Shown here: positions 23,858-31,973 of the stretch, in pieces
Numbering within the stretch: position 1 is the first letter of the stretch
How the letters are laid out: the number at the start of each line of letters is the position of its first letter
Assembly: GCA_040007095.1 (NCBI GenBank)
Contig: JBDTVS010000111.1
Location: 1-64,000, forward strand
Direction: 5' to 3'
DNA: 64,000 bases
Source of the DNA: JBDTVS01 sp040007095
GTDB taxonomy: Bacteria > Acidobacteriota > Vicinamibacteria > Vicinamibacterales > CAVVIG01
Program-made: the position numbers and the translations under genes
Notes under the pieces: model-generated
Database searches by the model: none
The model's input: only the letters and a program-made list of their open reading frames with translations
Told to the model about the DNA's origin: nothing

Positions 23858-26508
23858 TTAGCGAATTTCGCCGCGTGCTCTTGGAGTTCTTCTCTGTGGT
23901 TGGCGAGCCACTCGGTCACGAGCGGCGTCTGGGCGTCGCGCAGTGCGATGCAGTGGTCGATGCGTTCGATGGTCTCGCGCAGGCTTCGAGCCGCGGAGGG
24001 AACGGGATGGGCCGCGAAAAACTCGCGGATGTCATCCCGCGTGCGCCCATCGCAGAAGCTACCCAGCGCGCTGACAACCCTTGCTTCGCCGAAGGCGATT
24101 CGGATCTTCGGTTCGAGAACGATCCAGGAGGCCTTCACGAAGGACCAGGCGCGGTCGCGAGCGGCCGGGTTGTCGAAGAACCGCGCCAGGTACAGCGCGG
24201 TGTCCTGGTTTCTGACCCGCGATTGTGTTTCGAGCAGCGCGCGCTCGACGAGTGCCGGATCGCGGAAGCGCGTCAGCGCGTTCAGGTAACGGTAGCGTTC
24301 CTCGGGCGAGGCGGCGCGGTCCGCAGCCCCGGCCAGGGCCGTGTACAGAGCCGCGTCACCGTAGGTCGCCGCAACACCGACGAGTGCCGTCGCGGTCGCC
24401 GAGTCGAGCGCGGGCCCACCGCGAAGGGCACGATCTACCGCCGCACGCGACCGCACGATGCTGTCCTGGTCGGCGCCCGTCGCGGCCAATGCGGCGAGGA
24501 GGGTGGCGCGCAAGGAGCGGCGGTGGTCATCCTCGCCCGACGATGGGTCCAGGCCGAGGCGGTCGAATGACGGCCGGAGCTGCTTGCGCACGAAGTCCTC
24601 GAATCGTGGCCTGGTGGCGTCGGTGGTCAGGTAGTCGTGGACGAAGCGGAGGCGCGAGGTGAGCAACGCGAGTACGCCGCTGGTATCTTCGCGGCTGAAG
24701 CCGGTGGCGAGTGTCAGAAAATCGGCCGCCGTCTCCCGGCCCGCTCGCACGAGCGCCCATTGATCTTCGAGGAGCGACAGGCGCTCGGGTGCGGTCAGCG
24801 CGGTCATCACGTCGCGCGCCATCGCACCAAGCATGTCGCGCGGGTAGGCCGTCCGGTAGTAGCCGGCCGCACCGGCGTTGACGAAGACCCAGGGAGCGCA
24901 GCCGCGCGCGATGGTCTGTGTCTGGCTCCGCTCGCTGAGGACGAACGAGCCGGGCGGAGAGGCCGGCCCCCGGTCGCCGCGGACCGCATACGAAATCGGA
25001 ATCTGCCAGAGACGATCGTCGGGAGGCGCGCCCGCCTCGAGCCTGAACCGCGATTGCCGGAATGTTGCCCGTGTCTCGTTCTTCTGACTGTCGCAGGAGA
25101 TCGAGGTCATTTCGACCAGGGGCACCCCTGGTTGTTCGATGAATGTGGGCATGATCCGGTCGACGGGACGCCCCGACGCCGACGCGACCGCGGTCCAGAG
25201 ATCTTCCGAGGTGGCGTTGCCATACGCGTGGCTCTGCAGATAGGTGTTGATCGCGCGCCGGAACGTGTCGGCGCCGACGTACCCTTCGACCATGCGAAGG
25301 ACCGCCGCGCCTTTTTGATACGTGATCGCGTCGAACGAGCCCTCGATCTCGGCGGGGCTTTCGACGGACGCGTGAATCGGATGCGTCGATGCCAGGGAAT
25401 CGAGGCCGAGCGCGCCCTGGGTCTCGCTCGCGGCATCGACCTCAACGCGCCAACCCGGCTTCCACGCGGCGAGTGGATGATCGGACATCCACGTCGCGAA
25501 GCCCTCGTTCAGCCACAGATCGTCCCACCACGCCATCGTGACCAGATCACCGAACCACTGATGCGCCATCTCGTGGGCGATCGTGCCGGCGATGTTCTTG
25601 CGCGCGGCGATCGATGCGGTGCGCGTGTCCGCGAGCAGGTCGGTTTCGCGAAAGAAGATGGCGGCGGTGTTTTCCATCGCCCCGGCGGCGAAATCCGGGA
25701 CGGCGACGAGGTCGAGCTTTCCGAATGGATATTTGATCGCGTAGTAGCTGTTGTAGAACTTCAGGATGGCCCTGGTGGATTCGAGGGCGATGCGTCCCAG
25801 CTTGACCTGGTCCGGCGTAGCGCAGACGCGAATCGGGACGCCGTCCTCGGTGGCGTCGAGGCAGCGGAAATCGCCGACCGCCATCGCCACAAGGTACGAC
25901 GACATCTTCGGCGATTGGGCGAAGGTCAGTGTGTGCTGTGTACGCGAGGGCCCGGGGGTGTCAGAGAGCAGCCTGCCGTTGCTGATGGCGATGTCGCCGC
26001 GGTCGACGGTCGCCTTCAGTGAAAAGGTGGCTTTGAGCGCCGGCTCGTCGAAGCACGGGAAGGCCCGCCGGGCGTCGGTCGCTTCAAACTGGGTCACGGC
26101 GTACTTGCGCCTGGCCGTCTTGCTCAAATACAAGCCGCGCAGCCGGGTGTTCAACGCGCCGCTGAAACGGATGCGGATCGTCGCCGCGCCCGGCCCGATC
26201 GGCTGCGGCACGATGAGCGTCGCGGTCTCTTCGGCCTGGCTCAAGGCCACGGTCGCGGTCTGCGTCGATACCGTCGTTGCGATCGTGACGTCGCGCAGAT
26301 CGAGATCGACGGCGTTCAGCACGACGCGTGACGTCGGCTCGCTGACGCGCACGGCGATGGTTTCCTCGCCCACAAACCGCTCGCGGTCCAGGTCGATCGT
26401 GAACGCCAGGTCGTAGTGATCGGGGACGAGGGTCCGCGGCAGGCGTTCGGCGACGGCCGGCGAAGGGAGAAGACTGGCGAGGAACAGAAGCGCGAGCGTC
26501 GGTCGCAT
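23827..26508 (-). CDS. M1-family zinc aminopeptidase, secreted
   Basis: 893 residues with a signal peptide (LALLFLASLLPSPAVA). The exopeptidase motif GAMEN occurs in DFAAGAMENTAAIFFRE, and the zinc site HEMAHQWFGDLV plus the third ligand in WLNEGFATW are intact. The last third is an ERAP1-C-like helical domain. It probably trims peptides in the periplasm. Its last residues (NEPQRAQRSR) are encoded by a dispersed AACCACAAAGG-type repeat that supplies the stop codon. It is read divergently from cysG; the 230-bp gap holds the cysG leader. Confidence 0.93.
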   Translation of the reverse strand: MRPTLALLFLASLLPSPAVAERLPRTLVPDHYDLAFTIDLDRERFVGEETIAVRVSEPTSRVVLNAVDLDLRDVTIATTVSTQTATVALSQAEETATLIVPQPIGPGAATIRIRFSGALNTRLRGLYLSKTARRKYAVTQFEATDARRAFPCFDEPALKATFSLKATVDRGDIAISNGRLLSDTPGPSRTQHTLTFAQSPKMSSYLVAMAVGDFRCLDATEDGVPIRVCATPDQVKLGRIALESTRAILKFYNSYYAIKYPFGKLDLVAVPDFAAGAMENTAAIFFRETDLLADTRTASIAARKNIAGTIAHEMAHQWFGDLVTMAWWDDLWLNEGFATWMSDHPLAAWKPGWRVEVDAASETQGALGLDSLASTHPIHASVESPAEIEGSFDAITYQKGAAVLRMVEGYVGADTFRRAINTYLQSHAYGNATSEDLWTAVASASGRPVDRIMPTFIEQPGVPLVEMTSISCDSQKNETRATFRQSRFRLEAGAPPDDRLWQIPISYAVRGDRGPASPPGSFVLSERSQTQTIARGCAPWVFVNAGAAGYYRTAYPRDMLGAMARDVMTALTAPERLSLLEDQWALVRAGRETAADFLTLATGFSREDTSGVLALLTSRLRFVHDYLTTDATRPRFEDFVRKQLRPSFDRLGLDPSSGEDDHRRSLRATLLAALAATGADQDSIVRSRAAVDRALRGGPALDSATATALVGVAATYGDAALYTALAGAADRAASPEERYRYLNALTRFRDPALVERALLETQSRVRNQDTALYLARFFDNPAARDRAWSFVKASWIVLEPKIRIAFGEARVVSALGSFCDGRTRDDIREFFAAHPVPSAARSLRETIERIDHCIALRDAQTPLVTEWLANHREELQEHAAKFANEPQRAQRSR

Positions 26509-26537
26509 TTGGCCAGTATAGAGGTGAGTCGAATACC

Positions 26538-26567
26538 TTGACGACCCGTCGTGCGGCGGAGTACAAG
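26538..26567 (+). promoter_or_regulatory. Candidate sigma-70-like promoter of the cysG leader
   Basis: TTGACG (26538-26543), an 18-bp spacer and TACAAG (26562-26567). A start site 7-9 nt downstream would fall at about 26574-26577, right at the GTG of the short Cys-rich frame, so that frame could be translated leaderless. Predicted by eye only. Confidence 0.4.
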
Positions 26568-26576
26568 TAAAAGACC

Positions 26577-26666
26577 GTGAGGAAGATCCCGTCGACGGAG
26601 TGCTGTTGTCGTTCGAGCCATCCGGTTTCTGGGCCAGCGGTCCCGCTTCGGGCGTCCACGCACTGA
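26577..26666 (+). CDS. Cysteine-rich leader peptide upstream of cysG
   Basis: A 29-residue frame (GTG 26577, TGA 26664) reads MRKIPSTECCCRSSHPVSGP and onward. Residues 9-11 are encoded by three consecutive Cys codons (26601-26609). It precedes an intrinsic terminator and a siroheme/sulfite-reductase operon whose product feeds cysteine synthesis. Cys-rich leader peptides that sense cysteine by ribosome stalling are known upstream of sulfur genes in mycobacteria. Another frame is open across the same region, so translation of this one is inferred, not shown. Confidence 0.45.
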   Translation: MRKIPSTECCCRSSHPVSGPAVPLRASTH

Positions 26667-26702
26667 ATCAGGCGCTATTCGCTGACGACCAGAGCCTGGA
26701 AG
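26626..26702 (+). promoter_or_regulatory. Candidate antiterminator helix of the cysG attenuator
   Basis: TTTCTGGGC (26626-26634) can pair with GCCTGGAAG (26694-26702), the 5' arm of the terminator, over 9 positions including 3 G-U pairs. A ribosome stalled on the Cys codons (26601-26609) would leave 26626-26634 free; one that reaches the stop codon at 26664 would release or mask it differently and favour the terminator. This geometry fits classical attenuation but is inferred by hand. Confidence 0.4.
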
Positions 26703-26734
26703 GTTGATAATCTTCCGGGCTTTTTTGTTTTTTT
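26694..26734 (+). terminator. Intrinsic terminator inside the cysG leader
   Basis: Stem GCCTGGAAG (26694-26702) with CTTCCGGGC (26712-26720), 9 bp with one G-U pair, loop of 9 nt, followed by T6-G-T7 (26721-26734). It ends 3 nt before the cysG ATG (26738). No plus-strand gene lies upstream that would need terminating, so it most likely acts as a regulated attenuator. The U-rich stretch also leaves cysG without a Shine-Dalgarno sequence. Confidence 0.8.
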
Positions 26735-26737
26735 CAT

Positions 26738-28345
26738 ATGTCGACGTCTCAGCTACTCCCGCTTTTTCTCAATCTCAAGGGACGCCGTGTCCTGTTGGTG
26801 GGCGGCGGTCCCGTTGCGGCGTCGAAGCTCGGCCAGTTGCTGGCCGTCGGCGCCGACGTCCACCTGGTGTCGCCGGAATTATGCGCGGACATCGACGGAC
26901 GTCGCGACGTGGCCGGACTGGTGATCGAACGTCGGGAGTTCGAGGTTGCCGATCTCGATGGCGTCTGGTTGGTGGTGGCGGCCGCTACCCCGGACGTGAA
27001 CCGGCGGCTCGCGGAGGCCGCCGAGGGTTGCCGCGTCTTCGTGAATGCGGTCGACGATCCGGCAAATGCGACAGCGTTCTTGAGCGGCGTCGTGCGGCGG
27101 GACGGGGTCACGCTGGCGATCTCGACCGAAGGTGCCGCGCCTGGGTTGACGGCGTTGCTTCGTCAGGCGCTCGACCGTGTCCTCCCGGTGGATCTCGCGG
27201 CCTGGGTCGACATTGCGTGCGGACAGCGCGGCGAGTGGCGTCGCGCAGGTGTGCCGATGGCCCAGCGCCGCCCGCTGTTGCTCCAGGCTCTCAACGAACT
27301 CTATCGAACCACCACCGAGCACCCCGAGAAGAACGATTCGACAATCGATTCGATCGTCGATTCATTGTCGGGAAGTTCGGTGCGCCCGGCGGTCCTGGCG
27401 GTACGCGAGCCGGCCGCGACCTGGCAGCGGTTGTCCAAGACGGCAACCGAGCGCACCGAGTCCATTGACATCGCGCATCCATCAGGCCAGGCAACCACCG
27501 AGCCCTCCGAGCGTCGTCGCCGTCCGTTCACCAGCGTGAACTCGGTGTCCCCGGTGCTGGGTCGTGTCACACCCGGCCACGTCTCGCTCGTCGGAGCGGG
27601 GCCCGGCGATCCCGGGCTGCTGACACGGCGCGCGGTCGCCCGGCTGCGCGCGGCGGATTTGGTGCTGTACGACGCGTTGATCGACCGGCGGCTCCTCAAG
27701 CTCGCGCGCCGGGCCCAGCGGTTCTTTGTGGGCAAGCGCGCCCGACGCAGCGCGATGTCGCAGCAGACGATCAACGGGCTGATGATTCGCGCGGCGCGTC
27801 GCGGCAAGCGGGTGGTGCGGTTGAAGGGCGGCGATCCGTTCGTGTTCGGTCGCGGCGGCGAGGAAGCACTCGCATTGCAGGCCGCTGGTATCAGCGTCGA
27901 CGTCGTGCCGGGCATCACCAGCGCGGTGGCGGCTCCGGCCCTGGCCGGCATCCCGGTGACCCACCGCGGGGTCTCATCCGCGTTTCTCGTGGTTGGCGGC
28001 CACGATGTGAACGCCTTCGCGTCGTCGATCGAAACCGTCGCGCCAAACGACCTCACGCTGGTGGTGCTGATGGGCGTCGGCCGCCGCGCGGCGCTGGCCC
28101 GGCGGCTCGTCGAGCGGGGGTGGCACGGGGCCACGCCGGCCGCGATTGTCGTTGACGCGTCGAGGGCGACGCAGACGGTCTGGCGGGGTACACTTGAGGA
28201 TCTCGCCGCCGAGCGCGTGGACATCGAACAGGACGGTCCAGGGACGATGGTCATCGGACAGGTCGTCGCGGTGGCGGAGAAGATGGGCGAGCGACCGACT
28301 GACCACGTGACCGGGTTCGTGAGGGCTACCAATGTCAATAGTTGA
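26738..28345 (+). CDS. cysG: Siroheme synthase: precorrin-2 dehydrogenase/ferrochelatase fused to uroporphyrinogen-III methyltransferase
   Basis: 535 residues. The N-terminal domain (1-190) has the NAD-binding LLVGGGPVAASKLGQLL and converts precorrin-2 to siroheme. The C-terminal domain (280-525) is the SAM-dependent methyltransferase CobA/CysG-B: VSLVGAGPGDPGLLTRRAV, YDALI, VVRLKGGDPFVFGRGGEEA, VVPGITSAVAAPALAGIPVT. The linker (about 190-275) is unusual: Ser/Thr/Glu-rich and built around degenerate ACCACCGAG-type repeats. Siroheme is the cofactor of the reductase encoded next; the two genes overlap by 14 nt. Transcription is probably controlled by the leader attenuator. Confidence 0.93.
   Translation: MSTSQLLPLFLNLKGRRVLLVGGGPVAASKLGQLLAVGADVHLVSPELCADIDGRRDVAGLVIERREFEVADLDGVWLVVAAATPDVNRRLAEAAEGCRVFVNAVDDPANATAFLSGVVRRDGVTLAISTEGAAPGLTALLRQALDRVLPVDLAAWVDIACGQRGEWRRAGVPMAQRRPLLLQALNELYRTTTEHPEKNDSTIDSIVDSLSGSSVRPAVLAVREPAATWQRLSKTATERTESIDIAHPSGQATTEPSERRRRPFTSVNSVSPVLGRVTPGHVSLVGAGPGDPGLLTRRAVARLRAADLVLYDALIDRRLLKLARRAQRFFVGKRARRSAMSQQTINGLMIRAARRGKRVVRLKGGDPFVFGRGGEEALALQAAGISVDVVPGITSAVAAPALAGIPVTHRGVSSAFLVVGGHDVNAFASSIETVAPNDLTLVVLMGVGRRAALARRLVERGWHGATPAAIVVDASRATQTVWRGTLEDLAAERVDIEQDGPGTMVIGQVVAVAEKMGERPTDHVTGFVRATNVNS
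27306..27556 (+). repeat. Degenerate ACCACCGAG-type repeats encoding the CysG linker
   Basis: Four related copies lie in frame: 27306-27330 (AACCACCACCGAGCACCCCG), about 27443-27462 (GCAACCGAGCGCACCGAGTC), 27491-27511 (GCAACCACCGAGCCCTCCGA) and, inverted, 27537-27556 (AACTCGGTGTCCCCGG). The pattern resembles the dispersed intergenic repeats seen elsewhere in the window. Confidence 0.4.
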
Positions 28346-30167
28346 TGAAGCCAAGACTTTCGGGCGCGCGCGCCTGACGTTTGCCAACGAGGCGGAGATC
28401 GACGAGTTTGTCGCCACGGTCGAGAAATACGAGCGTGGTGACATCACGCCCGATCAATGGCGCGCATATCGCCTGGTCCGCGGCACCTATGGGCAGCGCC
28501 AGGCCGAGGACGCGCAGATGCTGCGGGTCAAGATCCCGCAGGGGCTGTTGACCGCCAATCAACTGGTCGCGCTGGCCGAAGTGGGCGAGCAGTACTCGCG
28601 CGGATTCGGTCACATCACGACACGGCAGAACGTGCAGTTCCATTTCGTGAAGCTGCACGATGTCGAGCCTGCGTTGCGGCGGCTCGCCGAGGAGGGCTTG
28701 ACCACGCGCGAGGCGTGCGGCAACTCGGTGCGCAACATCACGACCTGCCCCTACGCCGGCGTCGCGGGCGACGAAGCGTTCGACGTCACCCCGTATGCCG
28801 AGGCGATGACGCGCTTCCTGCTCCGGCATCGCCTCAGCTCGACGCTGCCGCGCAAGTTCAAGATCGCTTTTGAAGGCTGCGCGGTCGACCACATCGGCGC
28901 ACCGATCAACGACCTGGGCTTCCGGGCCGTGATGGCGCCGGGCGGCGGCCGCGGCTTTCGCGTGACGGCGGGCGGGGGAACGGCGATCCTCGTCAAGACG
29001 GGTACTGCGCTGCACGAATTTATTCCGGCGTCCGAGATTTTCCGCGTCGCCGAAGCGGTGCTGACCGTGTTCCACCGGCTGGGAGACTACAAGCACAAGC
29101 AGCGCAATCGCATGAAGTTCATGATTCGCGAGATCGGGTGGACGAGGTTCCGGGCGGAGTACGACCGCGAGCTCAGCCTGAACCGTCTGGGCGGTCGGGT
29201 GCCGACGCTCGAGATCGATCCCCCGGTGAACGAGCCGAAGCCGGACTGGCCGCTCGAGGAGGCGCCCGAACTGGGCGCGATAGCGGCGCGGGTGGGGTCG
29301 CAGACGGTGAAGGGACCCGGTCTCATCCCGGTGGTCACGCCGCTGCTGCAGATCGCCGGCGACGCGTATGCAAAATGGCGCGAGACCAACGTGCGACCCC
29401 AGAAGCAATTCGGATTCACGATGGCGATCGCATCGGTCCCGCTCGGCGATCTGACGAGCGCGCAAATGCGCGTGATGGCCGAGTTGTCGCGCGCCTACAG
29501 CGATGGCACGGTGCGCGTGACGATGGATCAGGACGTCGTCTTTCGTTGGGTCACCGCGGCCAACCTTCGTCCGTTGTACCGACGGCTGACGGCGGCCGGT
29601 CTTGGCCTGGGCGGCGCGGAAACGATTGCCGACGTGGTCAGCTGCCCCGGCGCGGAATCGTGCCGGCTCGCGGTCACCCAGTCGCGCGGTCTGGGCCGCC
29701 TGCTCGAAGATCACCTGCGTGCGCGCCCCGATCTCATGGCCGCCGCAGACAGCGCGCGCATCAAGATCAGCGGGTGTCCGAACGGATGCGGCCAGCATCA
29801 CATTGCGACGATCGGCTTTCAGGGCAGCGTCCGTCGCATCGGGTCGCGGGCCGTACCGCAGTACTTTGTCATGGTTGGCGGCGGAGCCGCAGGCTACGAG
29901 GCGACGTTCGCGCGGCTGGTTGCCAAGGTTCCGGCGCGCCGGATTCCGGAAGTCGTCGAGCGCCTGCTTGCGCTGTACACGCGGGAGCGGTTGCCGGACG
30001 AGTCGGCGTCCGATTTCTTCGTGCGGCTCGACGCGGCGCACGCAAAGCAGGAACTGGCCGACCTCGAGGTGTTGACGAAGGAGGATTCGCTGCCGGCGGA
30101 CTTCGTCGATCTCGGCGAGGTCTCCGAGTTCAACCCCCTGGTCATGGACGGCGAGTGTTCGGCGTGA
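28332..30167 (+). CDS. Ferredoxin-dependent sulfite/nitrite reductase (siroheme, 4Fe-4S)
   Basis: 611 residues with two half-repeats of the siroheme reductase fold. The cluster/siroheme ligands are CPGAESC (C-X5-C) and, 40 residues on, SGCPNGCGQHH (C-X3-C). The siroheme-binding FGHITTRQNVQFHFVK and a C-terminal acidic tail are typical of the one-subunit enzyme. It reduces sulfite to sulfide or nitrite to ammonia with six electrons from ferredoxin. The sulfur context (siroheme synthase upstream, Cys-rich leader, SAM riboswitch downstream) favours assimilatory sulfite reduction, but sequence alone cannot exclude nitrite. Its ATG lies inside the end of cysG. Confidence 0.9.
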   Translation: MSIVDEAKTFGRARLTFANEAEIDEFVATVEKYERGDITPDQWRAYRLVRGTYGQRQAEDAQMLRVKIPQGLLTANQLVALAEVGEQYSRGFGHITTRQNVQFHFVKLHDVEPALRRLAEEGLTTREACGNSVRNITTCPYAGVAGDEAFDVTPYAEAMTRFLLRHRLSSTLPRKFKIAFEGCAVDHIGAPINDLGFRAVMAPGGGRGFRVTAGGGTAILVKTGTALHEFIPASEIFRVAEAVLTVFHRLGDYKHKQRNRMKFMIREIGWTRFRAEYDRELSLNRLGGRVPTLEIDPPVNEPKPDWPLEEAPELGAIAARVGSQTVKGPGLIPVVTPLLQIAGDAYAKWRETNVRPQKQFGFTMAIASVPLGDLTSAQMRVMAELSRAYSDGTVRVTMDQDVVFRWVTAANLRPLYRRLTAAGLGLGGAETIADVVSCPGAESCRLAVTQSRGLGRLLEDHLRARPDLMAAADSARIKISGCPNGCGQHHIATIGFQGSVRRIGSRAVPQYFVMVGGGAAGYEATFARLVAKVPARRIPEVVERLLALYTRERLPDESASDFFVRLDAAHAKQELADLEVLTKEDSLPADFVDLGEVSEFNPLVMDGECSA

Positions 30168-30383
30168 ACGTTCCAAACCTCTGAAGTCTCAAGTCTCGAG
30201 GCTGATGGTCCCTGAGACAGTTTGGCGAATGGCGGGCGCACTCTTGGAGCTCTGCAGCGACCATCGCACGATCTTCGCAGGCACTCGAAGATGGGTCGTG
30301 GTCGGTTTCGGCTCGTCCGATTGCGCGAAGATTTGCGCCCCATTCGTCGCCTCTGATATAGTCCGCGGAACAACTTAATACGG
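30168..30383 (+). other. Spacer between the reductase gene and the SAM riboswitch
   Basis: About 215 bases with no gene. It must contain the promoter of the riboswitch-thrC unit; a weak TTGCGC...TATAGT pair (near 30333-30360) is the best candidate by eye. Confidence 0.35.
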
Positions 30384-30508
30384 CTCTTCTTATCAAGAGT
30401 GGCTGAGGGACAGGCCCGACGAAGCCACGGCAACCACGCGACGGTCAGATCTCGCGGTTAGGTGCCAATTCCTGCCTTCGCGTGACGCGAAGGGAAGATG
30501 AGGGAAGA
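30384..30508 (+). ncRNA. SAM-I (S-box) riboswitch
   Basis: The conserved aptamer core is plain: TTATCAAGAGTGGCTGAGGG, ACAGGCCCGACGAAGCC, GGCAACC, and GGTGCCAATTCCTGC. P1 pairs 30387-30394 with 30497-30504, and P4 is a perfect 8-bp hairpin, CCTTCGCG/CGCGAAGG (near 30475-30493). The 3' half of P4 could instead pair with CCTTCGC at about 30520-30526, suggesting the switching partner. A T5 run follows near 30532, but a full terminator hairpin is not obvious, so the output could be transcriptional or translational. It sits about 76 nt ahead of thrC. Confidence 0.93.
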
Positions 30509-30583
30509 AGAAATGACGTCCTTCGCTCGGTGTTTTTCCTCGGTCACATTCCCCCCAATCAATTCGAACATCTCGGAGGCAGC

Positions 30584-31834
30584 GTGAGCGCGCTCATCGG
30601 TCTGCAATGTCACTTGTGTCACGCGACATTTCCGGCGGTCGCCTCGTACGTGTGCGAAAAATGCCTCGGACCGCTGGAGCCGCTCTACGACTACAGCTCG
30701 ATCCATCTCACCCGCGAGGAGATCGAACGGCGTCCCAAGAGTCTGTGGCGCTACCGCGAACTGCTGCCGATTGAAGGCGAGCCTCTCACGGGGTTCAATT
30801 CCGGCTTTACGCCGCTCGTGCGATGCGATCGACTGGCGAAGCGGCTCGGCGTTCGCGAACTCTACGTGAAAGACGACTCGGTGAATCATCCCACGCTGTC
30901 CTACAAGGATCGCGTCGTCTCGGTGGCCGCCACGCGCGCCGTGGAGCTGGGGTTCAAGGTCCTCGCCTGCGCCTCGACCGGCAACCTCGCCAACAGCGTC
31001 GCCGCGCACGCGGCCCGTCTCGGGCTCGAATGCTACGTCTTCATCCCCGACAATCTCGAGGCCGGCAAGGTCTTCGGCTCCGCCATTTTCAAGCCGACGA
31101 TCCTCGGCATCGCCGGCACCTATGACGATGTGAACCGCTTGTGCACGCAGGTGGCCGATCGCTACGCCTGGGGCTTCGTGAACATCAACCTGCGGTCGTA
31201 CTACGCCGAGGGCGCCAAGACCATGGGGTTCGAGATCGTCGAGCAGCTCGGGTGGCGCTACCCTCAGCACGTCGTCTCGCCGGTCGCGGGGGGCACGCTG
31301 CTTCCTCGTCTGGTGCGCGGGTTCAGGGAGCTGCGAACGATCGGCCTCGTGGAAGGGGAGCTGCCGCGCGTTCACGCGGCGCAGGCGGCCGGCTGCGCCC
31401 CTGTGGTGCACGCGATCGAAGCCGGCCTCGATCATCCCGAACTCGTGCGTCCGAATACCATCGCGAAATCGATCGCCATTGGAAATCCGGCCGACGGCTA
31501 TCAGGTGATCGAATGCGTACGGGCGACGGGTGGGACCGGTTCGGCGGTCTCGGATGAGAAGATCCTGCATGCGATCCAGCTGCTGGCCGAGACCGAAGGC
31601 CTGTTCACGGAGCCGGCCGGCGGCACGACACTCGCGGCCGCCGTCGACCTGATTCAGCGCGGCGTGATCCCGCCCGACGAGTCGATCGTCGTCTGCATCA
31701 CGGGCAACGGCTACAAGACCGCGGAAGTTGTCCAGGACCGTCTCGACGCGCCGGTCCGCCTGAGCCGCGCGTTCAAAGAGTTCGAGGCGTGGTGGGAAAG
31801 CCGGAGCGGCTTCGCCACGGAAGTGAGGACGTAG
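30584..31834 (+). CDS. thrC: Threonine synthase (PLP-dependent, ThrC-like)
   Basis: 416 residues from GTG 30584, preceded by GGAGG 4 nt away. The N-terminus has a zinc-ribbon-like CHLCHATF...CEKCLGPLEPLY segment, as in long ThrC forms. The PLP lysine lies in TLSYKDRVVS, with CASTGNLANSVAAHAARLGL and the glycine-rich VVSPVAGGTLLPRL. It converts O-phosphohomoserine to threonine. Control by a SAM-I riboswitch is unusual for thrC and, with the neighbouring sulfur genes, raises the alternative of a related sulfur-linked PLP enzyme (for example cysteate synthase-like). It is the only gene after the riboswitch; the next is on the opposite strand. Confidence 0.85.
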   Translation: MSALIGLQCHLCHATFPAVASYVCEKCLGPLEPLYDYSSIHLTREEIERRPKSLWRYRELLPIEGEPLTGFNSGFTPLVRCDRLAKRLGVRELYVKDDSVNHPTLSYKDRVVSVAATRAVELGFKVLACASTGNLANSVAAHAARLGLECYVFIPDNLEAGKVFGSAIFKPTILGIAGTYDDVNRLCTQVADRYAWGFVNINLRSYYAEGAKTMGFEIVEQLGWRYPQHVVSPVAGGTLLPRLVRGFRELRTIGLVEGELPRVHAAQAAGCAPVVHAIEAGLDHPELVRPNTIAKSIAIGNPADGYQVIECVRATGGTGSAVSDEKILHAIQLLAETEGLFTEPAGGTTLAAAVDLIQRGVIPPDESIVVCITGNGYKTAEVVQDRLDAPVRLSRAFKEFEAWWESRSGFATEVRT

Positions 31835-31870
31835 AACATAAGGACGTAGCGGCCGACGGACATGAACGTT

Positions 31871-31900
31871 CAACGCAGAGGCCGCGGAGACCGCAGAGAA
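31871..31900 (+). repeat. Dispersed CGCAGAGGCCGC-type repeat
   Basis: CAACGCAGAGGCCGCGGAGA followed by CCGCAGAGAA: three near-copies of a CGCAGAG unit in the intergenic space after thrC, of the same general design as the AACCACAAAG repeats. Confidence 0.4.
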
Positions 31901-31973
31901 TCCCAAGAATCTCGGCGTGCTCCGCATTCAAGCGTCTGCTGCCGCCGAAGTAGTTCCGTCCAGGGCGAACCGG

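Noticed and set aside
26524..26690. A second open frame in the cysG leader, ending in LNQALFADDQSLEG
   Set aside because: It looks protein-like but has no plausible start codon and no ribosome site. I could not exclude it completely; it competes with the Cys-rich frame as an explanation.
28335..30176. Open frame of about 610 codons on the minus strand opposite the sulfite reductase gene
   Set aside because: Composition is that of an antisense shadow in GC-rich DNA; the plus-strand protein has all the expected cluster motifs.
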